From Deinococcus radiophilus (GTDB lineage: Bacteria > Deinococcota > Deinococci > Deinococcales > Deinococcaceae): a stretch of DNA of 64,000 nucleotides. The stretch's first letter is position 1; every line of letters begins with the position of its first letter. The stretch spans positions 1,321,001 through 1,385,000 of the forward strand of contig NZ_CP086380.1 of assembly GCF_020889625.1 (NCBI RefSeq), read 5' to 3'. Under the pieces are notes generated by a model that worked only from the letters and a program-made list of their open reading frames with translations, was not told where the DNA came from and made no database searches. Shown one piece after another: positions 35,960-42,710 of the stretch. The translations under genes were made by a program, and so were the position numbers.

Positions 35960-37441
35960 CTAAATCACCCACTCCACGTCTACCCCACCGTCAGCCCCCA
36001 CCGTAATACGCTGCACCAGGTGGTGCGCTAGCGTTTGCCGTAGCCCGTCATCGGCGGTGTCCAGCTCGCCCTGATAGCGCTGTGCCAGGGCGCGCAGCTC
36101 CTCAGCCTGCTGCTGGTAGGCCTGCTCCTGCGCCGCAGTATCGCTCAGCTGACTGATGCGGCTTTCAAGTTCGGCGATCTGCGTGTCCAGTCCGGCGAGG
36201 CGCTCCAGATATTCGGCCTTGCTCAGTGGACCATTTGGGTCTAGGTAGAGGTCGGTCAGTCGCTTACGGCTTTCCCGTGACTCAGCCAGGGCGGTGCGGG
36301 CCAGCGGCAGCTCAGCCGGGATCAGGGTTAGGGGACGCTGCTCCAGATGCCGCTCCGGGGCACTGAGCAGCTCACAGATGTGCTGCCAGATCTCACCCTC
36401 AATGTCCCGCATAGCCAGGCCAGGATTGCGGCAGCGGGCCGCCTGCTCCTTACCGCTGCGCTCCGAGCGGCCTGAGCAGGCGTACCCCTGCCACTTCTTG
36501 CCCCTGGTTCCGATGTAAGTGCAGCCACAGCCCCCACACTTGATCAGACTCTTGAGCATATAGGTGTGTTTGGCATTGCGGGTGGCGGTCAGGGCGTTTC
36601 GCTGCAAGGTGGCCTGCGCCGCGTCCCACAGTTCCGGGGTGACGATGGCCGGGCAGGGCACGCTGATGACGTCCTTGCCATTGGGGCCTTTGGTGTTGCG
36701 CTTCCCGTAGCGATACTCGCCCCTGTAGGTGGTGTTCTTCAGCAGCCGCAGCACCCCACCAGCCCGCCAGTAGGTCGCCGTGTCCTTCCCGCGAATGCCA
36801 CGGCCATCGCGGCGGTACTTGGTGGGGATGTTCAACCGCGTCAGCTCCTGGGCCACTTTGGTGGTGCTCCAGCCCTGCTCCCCAACCCAGCTGAAGATCA
36901 TGCGCACGATCTCGGCCTCCGGCTCATAGACCACCAGCTGCTTGTCCTCGGCCTGGTAGCCATAAGCGGTGATCCCCCCAACGTACCTGCCTTCCTTCAC
37001 AGCCTTGCGGGTTCCGTCCCGGCTGCGCTGCATGAAGGTGTCCCGTTCCAGCTCGGCGAAGATGGCGGTCACGCCCAGCGAGACCTTGCCCATAGGCGTG
37101 CTGCTGTCAATCTGCGGCTCGGAGTAGGAGCGGACGCCTACGCCCAGGTCGGCCAATTCCTGAATCAGCGAGTAGGCCAGGTAGGTGCTGCGGGCCAGTC
37201 GGTCCAGGCGGTAAATCAGCACCGTCTCGAACAGGCCCTCTTTGGCGTCGGCCAGCAGCTGCTCCAGCGCTGGCCGCTCCCGGCTGCTGCCACTCCAGCC
37301 ACCATCCACATAGTCACGGGCCACCGTGTAACCCTGCTGGTCAGCGAAGGCCCGTAAGATGCTGGCCTGGGATTCCAGGCTATGGTTGGTGGTCTGCTCC
37401 TCCGTGGAGACGCGGCGATAGACGGCGATGCGGTGGTTCAT
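35960..37441 (-). CDS. int: Large serine recombinase (prophage integrase)
   Basis: A 493-residue site-specific recombinase. The N-terminal resolvase domain (residues 1-150) has Tyr-Arg-Arg-Val-Ser-Thr-Glu-Glu-Gln with the nucleophilic Ser, and Tyr-Arg-Leu-Asp-Arg-Leu-Ala-Arg-Ser. The recombinase domain (about 165-270) and a zinc ribbon with Cys-Gly-Gly-Cys-Gly-Cys and two later cysteines (about 300-345) follow, then a coiled coil (about 390-460) that controls synapsis. It integrates phage attP into comM. Start is ATG 37441 or 37453; neither has a good ribosome site. A terminator lies immediately upstream, so transcription from the neighbouring small gene is probably blocked. Confidence 0.92.
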   Translation of the reverse strand: MNHRIAVYRRVSTEEQTTNHSLESQASILRAFADQQGYTVARDYVDGGWSGSSRERPALEQLLADAKEGLFETVLIYRLDRLARSTYLAYSLIQELADLGVGVRSYSEPQIDSSTPMGKVSLGVTAIFAELERDTFMQRSRDGTRKAVKEGRYVGGITAYGYQAEDKQLVVYEPEAEIVRMIFSWVGEQGWSTTKVAQELTRLNIPTKYRRDGRGIRGKDTATYWRAGGVLRLLKNTTYRGEYRYGKRNTKGPNGKDVISVPCPAIVTPELWDAAQATLQRNALTATRNAKHTYMLKSLIKCGGCGCTYIGTRGKKWQGYACSGRSERSGKEQAARCRNPGLAMRDIEGEIWQHICELLSAPERHLEQRPLTLIPAELPLARTALAESRESRKRLTDLYLDPNGPLSKAEYLERLAGLDTQIAELESRISQLSDTAAQEQAYQQQAEELRALAQRYQGELDTADDGLRQTLAHHLVQRITVGADGGVDVEWVI

Positions 37442-37463
37442 GGTAGTACCCATCGAACAAGGG

Positions 37464-37491
37464 AAAAAAGCTGGCCCAATGCGAGCCAGCT
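37464..37491 (-). terminator. Terminator between the small gene and int
   Basis: On the minus strand AGCTGGC pairs with GCCAGCT and is followed by six T residues. It sits only about 20 nt before the integrase start codon. Confidence 0.8.
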
Positions 37492-37508
37492 CTCGAAATA
37501 TGAAGGTG

Positions 37509-37712
37509 CTAGCGAGTTAAGACCGCTTCCTCTTTCCCACTGCGCATCTGCTTCAAGATGGACTTCGCTGCCCGGCTTGCTGCACCTCTCATGGATGGAG
37601 TAACACCCGGCTCGCTGCGATCCTTCTTCAAGCAATGCGCACCTTCGACGGTGACTATGCTGCCGCGAGGTGTGTACTTGACGGACTTTTTCGAATAGGA
37701 TTGCTTGCTCAT
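37509..37712 (-). CDS. Small basic protein upstream of int
   Basis: A 67-residue Lys/Ser/Arg-rich protein beginning Met-Ser-Lys-Gln-Ser-Tyr-Ser-Lys-Lys-Ser. The start is well fixed by GGAGGA just before the ATG at 37712. No DNA-binding motif is recognised. Small basic proteins beside serine integrases are sometimes recombination directionality factors, but nothing in the sequence proves that here; a terminator separates it from int. Confidence 0.6.
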   Translation of the reverse strand: MSKQSYSKKSVKYTPRGSIVTVEGAHCLKKDRSEPGVTPSMRGAASRAAKSILKQMRSGKEEAVLTR

Positions 37713-37792
37713 GACTCCTCCTTCCATAAGCGGTGGGACATCTAGTATCGATTGAACTTGACTCAGTGTAGTGGCTTCTCATGACAATCCCC

Positions 37793-38752
37793 TTAATCAA
37801 GCTCGTCCTTAAGCCTATGGAAACTTTGGAGCAGCCGTTCATCCGTCAAGCAGAGGGCCAAGGTACTGATGATCGGCAGGCTGAGAGTGTATGCCTCCCT
37901 CACATCATCTAGAGATTCAAAAGTTCCTTCGTAGGGGCTGTCAACGTTGACCACTCCTACCACGCATCCACTTGTGTCAAGAATTGGAAGGTTCGCTACT
38001 GAGAGATAACCCCTGTTGTCCTCGCCGCCATGCTCGCGCACATCTGCCACATAGTTCACCGCCCTCTGACTGAATGCGGAAAAGAATCCCCACTCCTTTT
38101 CCGCAAGTGGAAGTTGGCGGGGGAGGTGGCGACTCCTCCCGCCGCCACCTGGCTCAATTGCTACCAGATAGAAATTCCCGTTCTGGTCGGGTAACACCAG
38201 ATTCGCCGTAAAGCTTGCATCTACACCCTCGTAGTAGGCGGTAAATACGGATATAACTGCCCTTAAAAGTTGGGGAAAGGGGTTATCTCGAATGACTGAG
38301 CCGGAACTCGACATCTGCCTCTGCAGGCTATCTATGGCAGCTTCATGTTGACCGGCCACGACTTTCCAGTCGTCAAGTAGATTAAGCCATCCAGCATTAA
38401 TAGCTTGCTCAAGCTCTACTTCATGCTCAGCCTTCATAGTTTCAATCTGCTCATCCTTCGACTTGCTGGCAGCCTTCTCGCGAGCGTCAAGGCCGATCTT
38501 AAATACTTTCGAAGCCGCAAAAATAACTCCTAGAAAAACGGTGATCAGGACGTATGGCATCTGGAACAAAGTGCTTTTCTCTTCTACCGCCCGCCAAGTA
38601 AGAATGATGGTGGCTAGAGCGGAGACGGAGTCTAGATTCGCTAGAAAGAGAGACCAGCCACGGCGTTTTGGTCCAGCCTGTGACAGATCAAGGAACTGTC
38701 CCCACCAGTTTTTCTGTGGCTCACTTAGTGTAGGATTCCGTTCCTCTAGCAT
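37793..38752 (-). CDS. Two-TM, coiled-coil, GAF-domain protein
   Basis: A 319-residue membrane protein in the lysogenic cargo. Two hydrophobic helices lie at about residues 37-55 and 67-84, then a charged coiled coil (about 88-150, Lys-Asp-Glu-Gln-Ile-Glu-Thr-Met-Lys-Ala-Glu-His-Glu), then a GAF-like sensor (about 165-310) with Gly-Tyr-Leu-Ser-Val-Ala-Asn-Leu-Pro-Ile and Val-Val-Gly-Val-Val-Asn-Val-Asp-Ser. The GAF domain would sit in the cytoplasm and bind a small molecule. No kinase, cyclase or nuclease domain is attached. The function is unknown; a role in superinfection exclusion or abortive defence is only an inference from position and architecture. Confidence 0.78.
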   Translation of the reverse strand: MLEERNPTLSEPQKNWWGQFLDLSQAGPKRRGWSLFLANLDSVSALATIILTWRAVEEKSTLFQMPYVLITVFLGVIFAASKVFKIGLDAREKAASKSKDEQIETMKAEHEVELEQAINAGWLNLLDDWKVVAGQHEAAIDSLQRQMSSSGSVIRDNPFPQLLRAVISVFTAYYEGVDASFTANLVLPDQNGNFYLVAIEPGGGGRSRHLPRQLPLAEKEWGFFSAFSQRAVNYVADVREHGGEDNRGYLSVANLPILDTSGCVVGVVNVDSPYEGTFESLDDVREAYTLSLPIISTLALCLTDERLLQSFHRLKDELD

Positions 38753-38812
38753 TCACCAACCCCCTATCTCCACCCACTGCCCAGCCTCAGCCCGTGCCGA
38801 AGCCAGTCCACT

Positions 38813-39484
38813 TCACAGCCGATCACCCTTAGCCAGATTGCAGCGCCGACAGAGCAGTTGCAGGTTGCCTACACTGGTCGCCCCGCCCTTGCTGTGTGGA
38901 ATGACGTGATCGAACTCCAGATAGTTGGTATCGCCGCACTCGACGCACTTGCCATGGTCACGGTGCCAGACTTCCAGCTTGACTGCCTGTGGGATGCTCC
39001 TGCTGGCCCGCTCAGCCTGTGGCAGCAGCATCAGCCGCTTATGCAGCTTGACGGCAGATTCAACGATCAGCCCCGCATATTGGCCCTGGGTACTCAGTTG
39101 CCCATTGCCTTTGGAGCCTCCTGTTTTCAAGTTGAAATGCTGTCCCTCACCCTGTACGGCCAGCACGTTGCCGAGGCCCACCTTCCAGCCGCCCGACTGC
39201 GCCGTAAAAATGACACGCGTATTGGTCACAGTCAGCATGCCATTCACCATCTTCGGTCCCGACTTCAACTGGCGGGTATACATGGCCGGGCTTTCCAGGT
39301 AGCAGTGCTCACCCGGGTCTAGCAGCAGCTGAGAATGCACGTCGGGTAGGTTGCCTTCTCGAAGCTGCCGCACGTACTCCCGCAGCTGTTCCTGACGCTC
39401 CTCTTCAGCGCGCTTGCGTTCTTCAATGCTTTCGTTAATGCCCTGCATCAGGCCCTGGAAGGCCCCCTTGATCTTGTCTAGCAC
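38813..39484 (-). CDS. PH/GRAM-like domain fused to an HNH nuclease
   Basis: A 223-residue protein. The N-terminus is a charged helix (residues 1-45, Glu/Arg-rich). Residues about 55-150 look like a bacterial PH/GRAM domain (Asn-Gly-Met-Leu-Thr-Val-Thr-Asn-Thr-Arg-Val-Ile-Phe-Thr). The C-terminal 60 residues are a complete zinc HNH: Cys-Val-Glu-Cys, Glu-Phe-Asp-His-Val-Ile-Pro-His, Asn-Leu-Gln-Leu-Leu-Cys-Arg-Arg-Cys-Asn. It lies in the minus-strand cargo, far from the terminase, so it is unlikely to be a packaging HNH. A defensive nuclease is possible but unproven. Confidence 0.82.
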   Translation of the reverse strand: MLDKIKGAFQGLMQGINESIEERKRAEEERQEQLREYVRQLREGNLPDVHSQLLLDPGEHCYLESPAMYTRQLKSGPKMVNGMLTVTNTRVIFTAQSGGWKVGLGNVLAVQGEGQHFNLKTGGSKGNGQLSTQGQYAGLIVESAVKLHKRLMLLPQAERASRSIPQAVKLEVWHRDHGKCVECGDTNYLEFDHVIPHSKGGATSVGNLQLLCRRCNLAKGDRL

Positions 39485-39527
39485 TGCTTTCCTTCCTCAG
39501 AGGTCCGTAACTCTAGGCTGTACCCTT

Positions 39528-40343
39528 TCACGACTCGCACGCCAGCCCATCACTGTCCCCGTCCAATTTGGGACGGTAGCCAGGGTCACTAGGGGTCATG
39601 TTGCTGTAACCGGCAGCCTCAGCCTCGGAGCAGTTTGCAAAGTACACCTCTGCCGGTACCTCTTCTGTAGCGGCCAGTGGCAAGGGCTCAGCCACCGTCT
39701 CGCTTGATTCCTCGAACAACGCCTGTTCGGCGTCGTAGTACTTCTGGGTCTGCAGGTGCATGACGATGGGTCCATTGTCCAGGGCAAGCACGCCAGCCAG
39801 CGGACCCGTACTCAGCCGGCTGAACGTGCCATCTGCAAGTTCCAGGTCGCCCAGATCACCAGCGGTGAAGGCTGGCCCCTCTATCTCGAACCACCAGTCA
39901 TCCGGGGCACGCCATACCATGTTCACGGTTTCACCTAGGTTAGGCCGGTCCCAGCTGTAGTAGTGCCGGTCTTGCTCGGTGCTGTGCTCCTGCGGATTCA
40001 GGGCGTCAGGTACATTGCCCAGTGCCAGCAGCTCATCCGCGACCGCTACTTCAGGCTCCGCTTCTACCGGGGCTACCTCTTCGGCTTCAGGCTCAGTCTC
40101 TGCTGGCTCAGCTGCTTCAGTCTCTTCCGCAGGGACCTCTGATACTAGGGGCTGGGGAGCCGCTTCCTGAGCAGGGGCTTCCTGTGCGATCTCCGTCTGG
40201 CTGACGGTGTCCGTGTTCTCGTCACCGCCTCCCATCGCTGCACCGAGAATGACCAAGCCACCAACGACCCAAGGCCACTTGGCTTTCTTCTTGGGGCGGG
40301 GTGCTGCAGCTATGGGGGCGACTACTTTCTTCCTGCGTGCCAT
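39528..40343 (-). CDS. Membrane-anchored Excalibur-domain protein
   Basis: A 271-residue protein. A Lys/Arg-rich start is followed by one hydrophobic helix (about residues 22-40, Trp-Pro-Trp-Val-Val-Gly-Gly-Leu-Val-Ile-Leu-Gly), a Glu/Pro/Ala-rich spacer, a Trp-rich middle (Trp-Arg-Ala-Pro-Asp-Asp-Trp-Trp-Phe) and a C-terminal Excalibur domain (Tyr-Phe-Ala-Asn-Cys ... Asp-Gly-Asp-Ser-Asp-Gly-Leu-Ala-Cys). The end domain is close to that of the host lipoprotein at 25343-26032. It is expected at the cell surface; the function is not known. Confidence 0.78.
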   Translation of the reverse strand: MARRKKVVAPIAAAPRPKKKAKWPWVVGGLVILGAAMGGGDENTDTVSQTEIAQEAPAQEAAPQPLVSEVPAEETEAAEPAETEPEAEEVAPVEAEPEVAVADELLALGNVPDALNPQEHSTEQDRHYYSWDRPNLGETVNMVWRAPDDWWFEIEGPAFTAGDLGDLELADGTFSRLSTGPLAGVLALDNGPIVMHLQTQKYYDAEQALFEESSETVAEPLPLAATEEVPAEVYFANCSEAEAAGYSNMTPSDPGYRPKLDGDSDGLACES

Positions 40344-40375
40344 TTCTCTACCTCAAATTCCTTGCTGTCAGTGCT

Positions 40376-40819
40376 TCACTGACTCATGTGGGGAAAGACA
40401 CCCTCAACCATGACGAGAATGATGTCGCGGTTAGTAGGCTCAATGCTCAGGAAGAGATACTCATTCTTACCGCCAACCTTTTCGAAGGTTGAGATCACCT
40501 GGTATTCGCCCTCGGCACTATCGACGTACCTGAAGCCTCGCATGCCGAGCAGTTTCTCAAGTGTAGAAAGGACAGCCTCAATACCGCTGTACTCCACCCG
40601 GTAGCCTTCGACCCAACTGACCTTGCCGCCGAGGCCCTCATATCCCTGACGAAATCCGTCAGCCAGTTCACGCCCAGCATTCGTGCAGTAAGGATTTAGC
40701 CCCTTTACCAGCGCCGTACCTTCCTTGAACTGATAGCCATTGAAGAGAGTTTCCTGCTGAGGGCAAGCAGCGGCCGCAGAGGCAAGGGCGAACAGGGCCG
40801 CGAAAATCAGTTTTCTCAT
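40376..40819 (-). CDS. Secreted prophage protein of unknown function
   Basis: A 147-residue protein with a short signal peptide (Met-Arg-Lys-Leu-Ile-Phe-Ala-Ala-Leu-Phe-Ala then Ala-Ala-Ala-Cys). If Cys22 is acylated it is a lipoprotein; the lipobox Ala-Ala-Ala-Cys is acceptable. The mature part has a second Cys and ends Val-Phe-Pro-His-Met-Ser-Gln. No family recognised. It is part of the cargo run, about 30 nt after the Excalibur gene in the opposite order of transcription. Confidence 0.65.
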   Translation of the reverse strand: MRKLIFAALFALASAAAACPQQETLFNGYQFKEGTALVKGLNPYCTNAGRELADGFRQGYEGLGGKVSWVEGYRVEYSGIEAVLSTLEKLLGMRGFRYVDSAEGEYQVISTFEKVGGKNEYLFLSIEPTNRDIILVMVEGVFPHMSQ

Positions 40820-40870
40820 ACCCACCATTCTTCCACCGAGGATCTTTCAGCGTTGTCAATCTTGCGTCGG

Positions 40871-41329
40871 CTACAGCCCCCGGTACCCACTCGACACCCA
40901 GCCCCGGCCCGCCACGTTGTAGGCGTACACCCGGCCCAGGTTGCGGATCCCCGCGTCCAGCAGCAGCGGCCCATACGCCGGGTTGTCACTGTGCAGCGCT
41001 GGTCGGCCCTGATACAGATTCAGCCGCTTCAGTACCAGCGTGCCATCGTCCAGCCGGAAGGCGTAGCAGTGGCCCCGCTCGGTCAGCACGTCACGCCCAT
41101 GCACCAGCACCAGGCTCCCGTGGGTGATCCCACTCCCATCCGGCAGGGTCATGCTGTCCCCGTCCGCCTGCACCACGAACATGCCGTGACGCCGGAACCC
41201 CAGCGGAATCGGCACATGCGGCTGCGTGGCAAAGGGACTCTCTGGATCCAGGGGGATTCCAGCACTGGCGGAACCGATGAAGGGCGCTCGGCTGGGAGCA
41301 TAACGGCGAGGGATAAAAAAGTTCAGCAC
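40871..41329 (-). CDS. UmuD-like S24 peptidase without an HTH domain
   Basis: A 152-residue protein with the spacing of UmuD. A cleavage-site-like Ala23-Gly24 is followed by catalytic Ser59 in Gly-Asp-Ser-Met and Lys101 in Val-Leu-Lys-Arg-Leu (UmuD: Cys24-Gly25, Ser60, Lys97). It has no DNA-binding domain and no umuC follows. In UmuD, RecA-ssDNA triggers self-cleavage at this site. It is directly downstream of the prophage repressor gene (19-nt gap), so it is probably co-transcribed with it. Its target could be itself or another protein. Confidence 0.82.
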   Translation of the reverse strand: MLNFFIPRRYAPSRAPFIGSASAGIPLDPESPFATQPHVPIPLGFRRHGMFVVQADGDSMTLPDGSGITHGSLVLVHGRDVLTERGHCYAFRLDDGTLVLKRLNLYQGRPALHSDNPAYGPLLLDAGIRNLGRVYAYNVAGRGWVSSGYRGL

Positions 41330-41348
41330 AGGGGAAACCTCCAGTGGC

Positions 41349-42017
41349 TCAGTTCAGAAGCGGTGTGACGGGGTGGGCAACGGCAACGACCTGGCCGACC
41401 ACCTGGGCGTCCGCCGCAGGGATGGGTTCAAAGTCATGGTTCTCAGCGCGGAAGATGGCCCCAAGCCGGGACTCGGTGTACTGGCGGACATGCACCCCGT
41501 CCTGATCCAGCACCACATAGACCTTGCCTTCCTCTGGGGAGGTCAGGCTCAGATCGATGTGCAGGTGGTCGCCTGGGCGAATGCTGGCGCTGCCCGTGCC
41601 GTTCATCTCCTCACTGTCCATTCGCAGCACGGCGGGCTGCTGGATGCCTGGGGCCACCGCCACATGATCCACCGGCATTCCAGGGGTATCGAAGTCCAGC
41701 GCGGCGGCCAGCGGATACACGTCTACGCTGCCTTCGCCGACCAGGGTGGCCTCGGTCATCCCCAGGTCCACCCCCGTCACCCGCTGCATGTCGGAAAGCG
41801 TCCAGTTCAGGGCGCGGGCGAGGGCAACGACGCGCATGTAGGCGAGATCGGTGAGATGTTGTCGCCCAACTTCCAAGCTGGACATGGTGCTCTGCGAGAC
41901 AACACCACCTGTCAGATCAGCGATCCCCTCTTGGGAGATACCAAGCTGAACACGCCGTAATTTGAGCGCTATAGCCCACTCCGGCACAACTTTGGTGGTG
42001 GTTCGACCTCTAGCCAT
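41349..42017 (-). CDS. Prophage repressor: HTH plus S24-like domain lacking the catalytic pair
   Basis: A 222-residue CI-type regulator. Residues 15-75 form an HTH (Arg-Arg-Val-Gln-Leu-Gly-Ile-Ser-Gln-Glu ... Gln-Ser-Thr-Met-Ser-Ser-Leu-Glu-Val-Gly). Residues about 125-222 align with the LexA/CI S24 domain (Ile-Arg-Pro-Gly-Asp-His-Leu-His-Ile-Asp; Gly-Lys-Val-Tyr-Val-Val). At the position of Gly-Asp-Ser-Met it has Ser-Glu-Glu-Met (Glu137 for Ser), and Arg178 stands where the catalytic Lys is expected. No Ala-Gly or Cys-Gly site is seen in the linker. The ATG at 42017 follows AGGAACG; a second ATG at 42035 is possible. It faces the Cro-like gene across the operator region. Confidence 0.85.
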   Translation of the reverse strand: MARGRTTTKVVPEWAIALKLRRVQLGISQEGIADLTGGVVSQSTMSSLEVGRQHLTDLAYMRVVALARALNWTLSDMQRVTGVDLGMTEATLVGEGSVDVYPLAAALDFDTPGMPVDHVAVAPGIQQPAVLRMDSEEMNGTGSASIRPGDHLHIDLSLTSPEEGKVYVVLDQDGVHVRQYTESRLGAIFRAENHDFEPIPAADAQVVGQVVAVAHPVTPLLN

Positions 42018-42141
42018 TGAATACGTTCCTAGCATTGCCCTACTAGTACGCTGAGGCTATTTCAGTAGTTCCCTGGTAATCAAAGGCTATGCGAGTAGTG
42101 GTATTGACAGGATACCAGCACAGACGTAAAATACGTTTACG
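42018..42141. promoter_or_regulatory. Divergent operator/promoter region of the lysis-lysogeny switch
   Basis: Rightward promoter: TTGACA at 42104-42109, 17-nt spacer, TAAAAT at 42127-42132. A 17-bp palindrome, cgtaaaatacgtttacg (42125-42141), covers the -10 box and ends at the ATG (42142), so the Cro-like mRNA should be nearly leaderless and repressible by occlusion. The word aatacgtt occurs both in this palindrome (42130-42137) and just before the repressor start (42020-42027), suggesting two operators. A second small palindrome, gtattgacaggatac, covers the -35 (42101-42115). Confidence 0.8.
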
Positions 42142-42402
42142 ATGGTAGAGAAGAGATACAACCTGACGGGCCTCAAGGGCATCCGCGAAGCCAGAGGGAT
42201 CACTCAGCAACAGCTCTCTGAGCAGGCTGGGGTATCAATCGCAACCATCCAGAAGCAAGAGCAGGGCGTCCAGCGCGATGTGTCGCTGAGTATCGCCCTG
42301 CCCATCGCCCAGGCATTGGAAGTCTCTGTTGAACAGCTTTTTTTGCTTGAAATTACCAGTAAAAACGTAGAAGGCCAAAAAGGAGCCACCCATGCCAAGT
42401 AA
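42142..42402 (+). CDS. Cro-like HTH regulator
   Basis: An 86-residue XRE-type HTH protein (Leu-Lys-Gly-Ile-Arg-Glu-Ala-Arg-Gly-Ile-Thr-Gln-Gln-Gln-Leu ... Ile-Ala-Thr-Ile-Gln-Lys-Gln-Glu-Gln-Gly), first gene of the rightward operon and divergent from the repressor, the position of Cro. It has no Shine-Dalgarno sequence; the ATG abuts the operator palindrome, fitting a leaderless transcript. Confidence 0.85.
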   Translation: MVEKRYNLTGLKGIREARGITQQQLSEQAGVSIATIQKQEQGVQRDVSLSIALPIAQALEVSVEQLFLLEITSKNVEGQKGATHAK

Positions 42403-42646
42403 ACCGGTCGTCCGTCACCACCACCCTGGACCGAACCCGAAGGGCGACAAGGCGCTGGCCGCTGCTGGCGCGGTGGTCATGCGCCGAGCGATGGAGGGGC
42501 TACGCCGAGATGGCGACCCCTACCTGGGCCACGTGACCACGGGCAGCGGGCAGGCGATCAGCAGCCCCGAAGCCCAGACCGCGCTGGCCCAGGCCCTGAT
42601 CGGCCAGCCCTCCCCTACTCCGCACCGCGTCTCTAAACCCGCCTAA
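42392..42646 (+). CDS. Small early protein, unknown
   Basis: An 84-residue Ala/Pro-rich protein. AAAGGAGCC lies just before its ATG at 42392, inside the end of the Cro-like gene. It begins with a His-His-His-Pro-Gly-Pro run and has a central helix (Ala-Val-Val-Met-Arg-Arg-Ala-Met-Glu-Gly-Leu). No family recognised. Confidence 0.65.
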   Translation: MPSKPVVRHHHPGPNPKGDKALAAAGAVVMRRAMEGLRRDGDPYLGHVTTGSGQAISSPEAQTALAQALIGQPSPTPHRVSKPA

Positions 42647-42654
42647 ACAACAAA

Positions 42655-42696
42655 ACACCCCCGCGTCATGGCCGGTAACGACGGCTCAGCGGGGGG
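42655..42696 (+). promoter_or_regulatory. GC-rich hairpin at the ribosome site of the next gene
   Basis: CCCCCGC near 42656-42663 can pair with GCGGGGG near 42689-42695 across a loop of about 25 nt. The 3' arm runs into the GGGGGAAAGG that would be the ribosome site of the 42711 gene, so the stem could hide it. This is only a structural reading. Confidence 0.4.
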
Positions 42697-42710
42697 AAAG
42701 GAACAAACAG

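Noticed and set aside
38813..39484. HNH gene as a homing endonuclease or packaging HNH
   Set aside because: There is no group I intron or intein around it, it is not next to terL, and it is on the lysogeny strand with a PH/GRAM-like domain.
40871..41329. A LexA gene
   Set aside because: The protein has the S24 active site but no N-terminal helix-turn-helix, and its cleavage-site spacing is that of UmuD.
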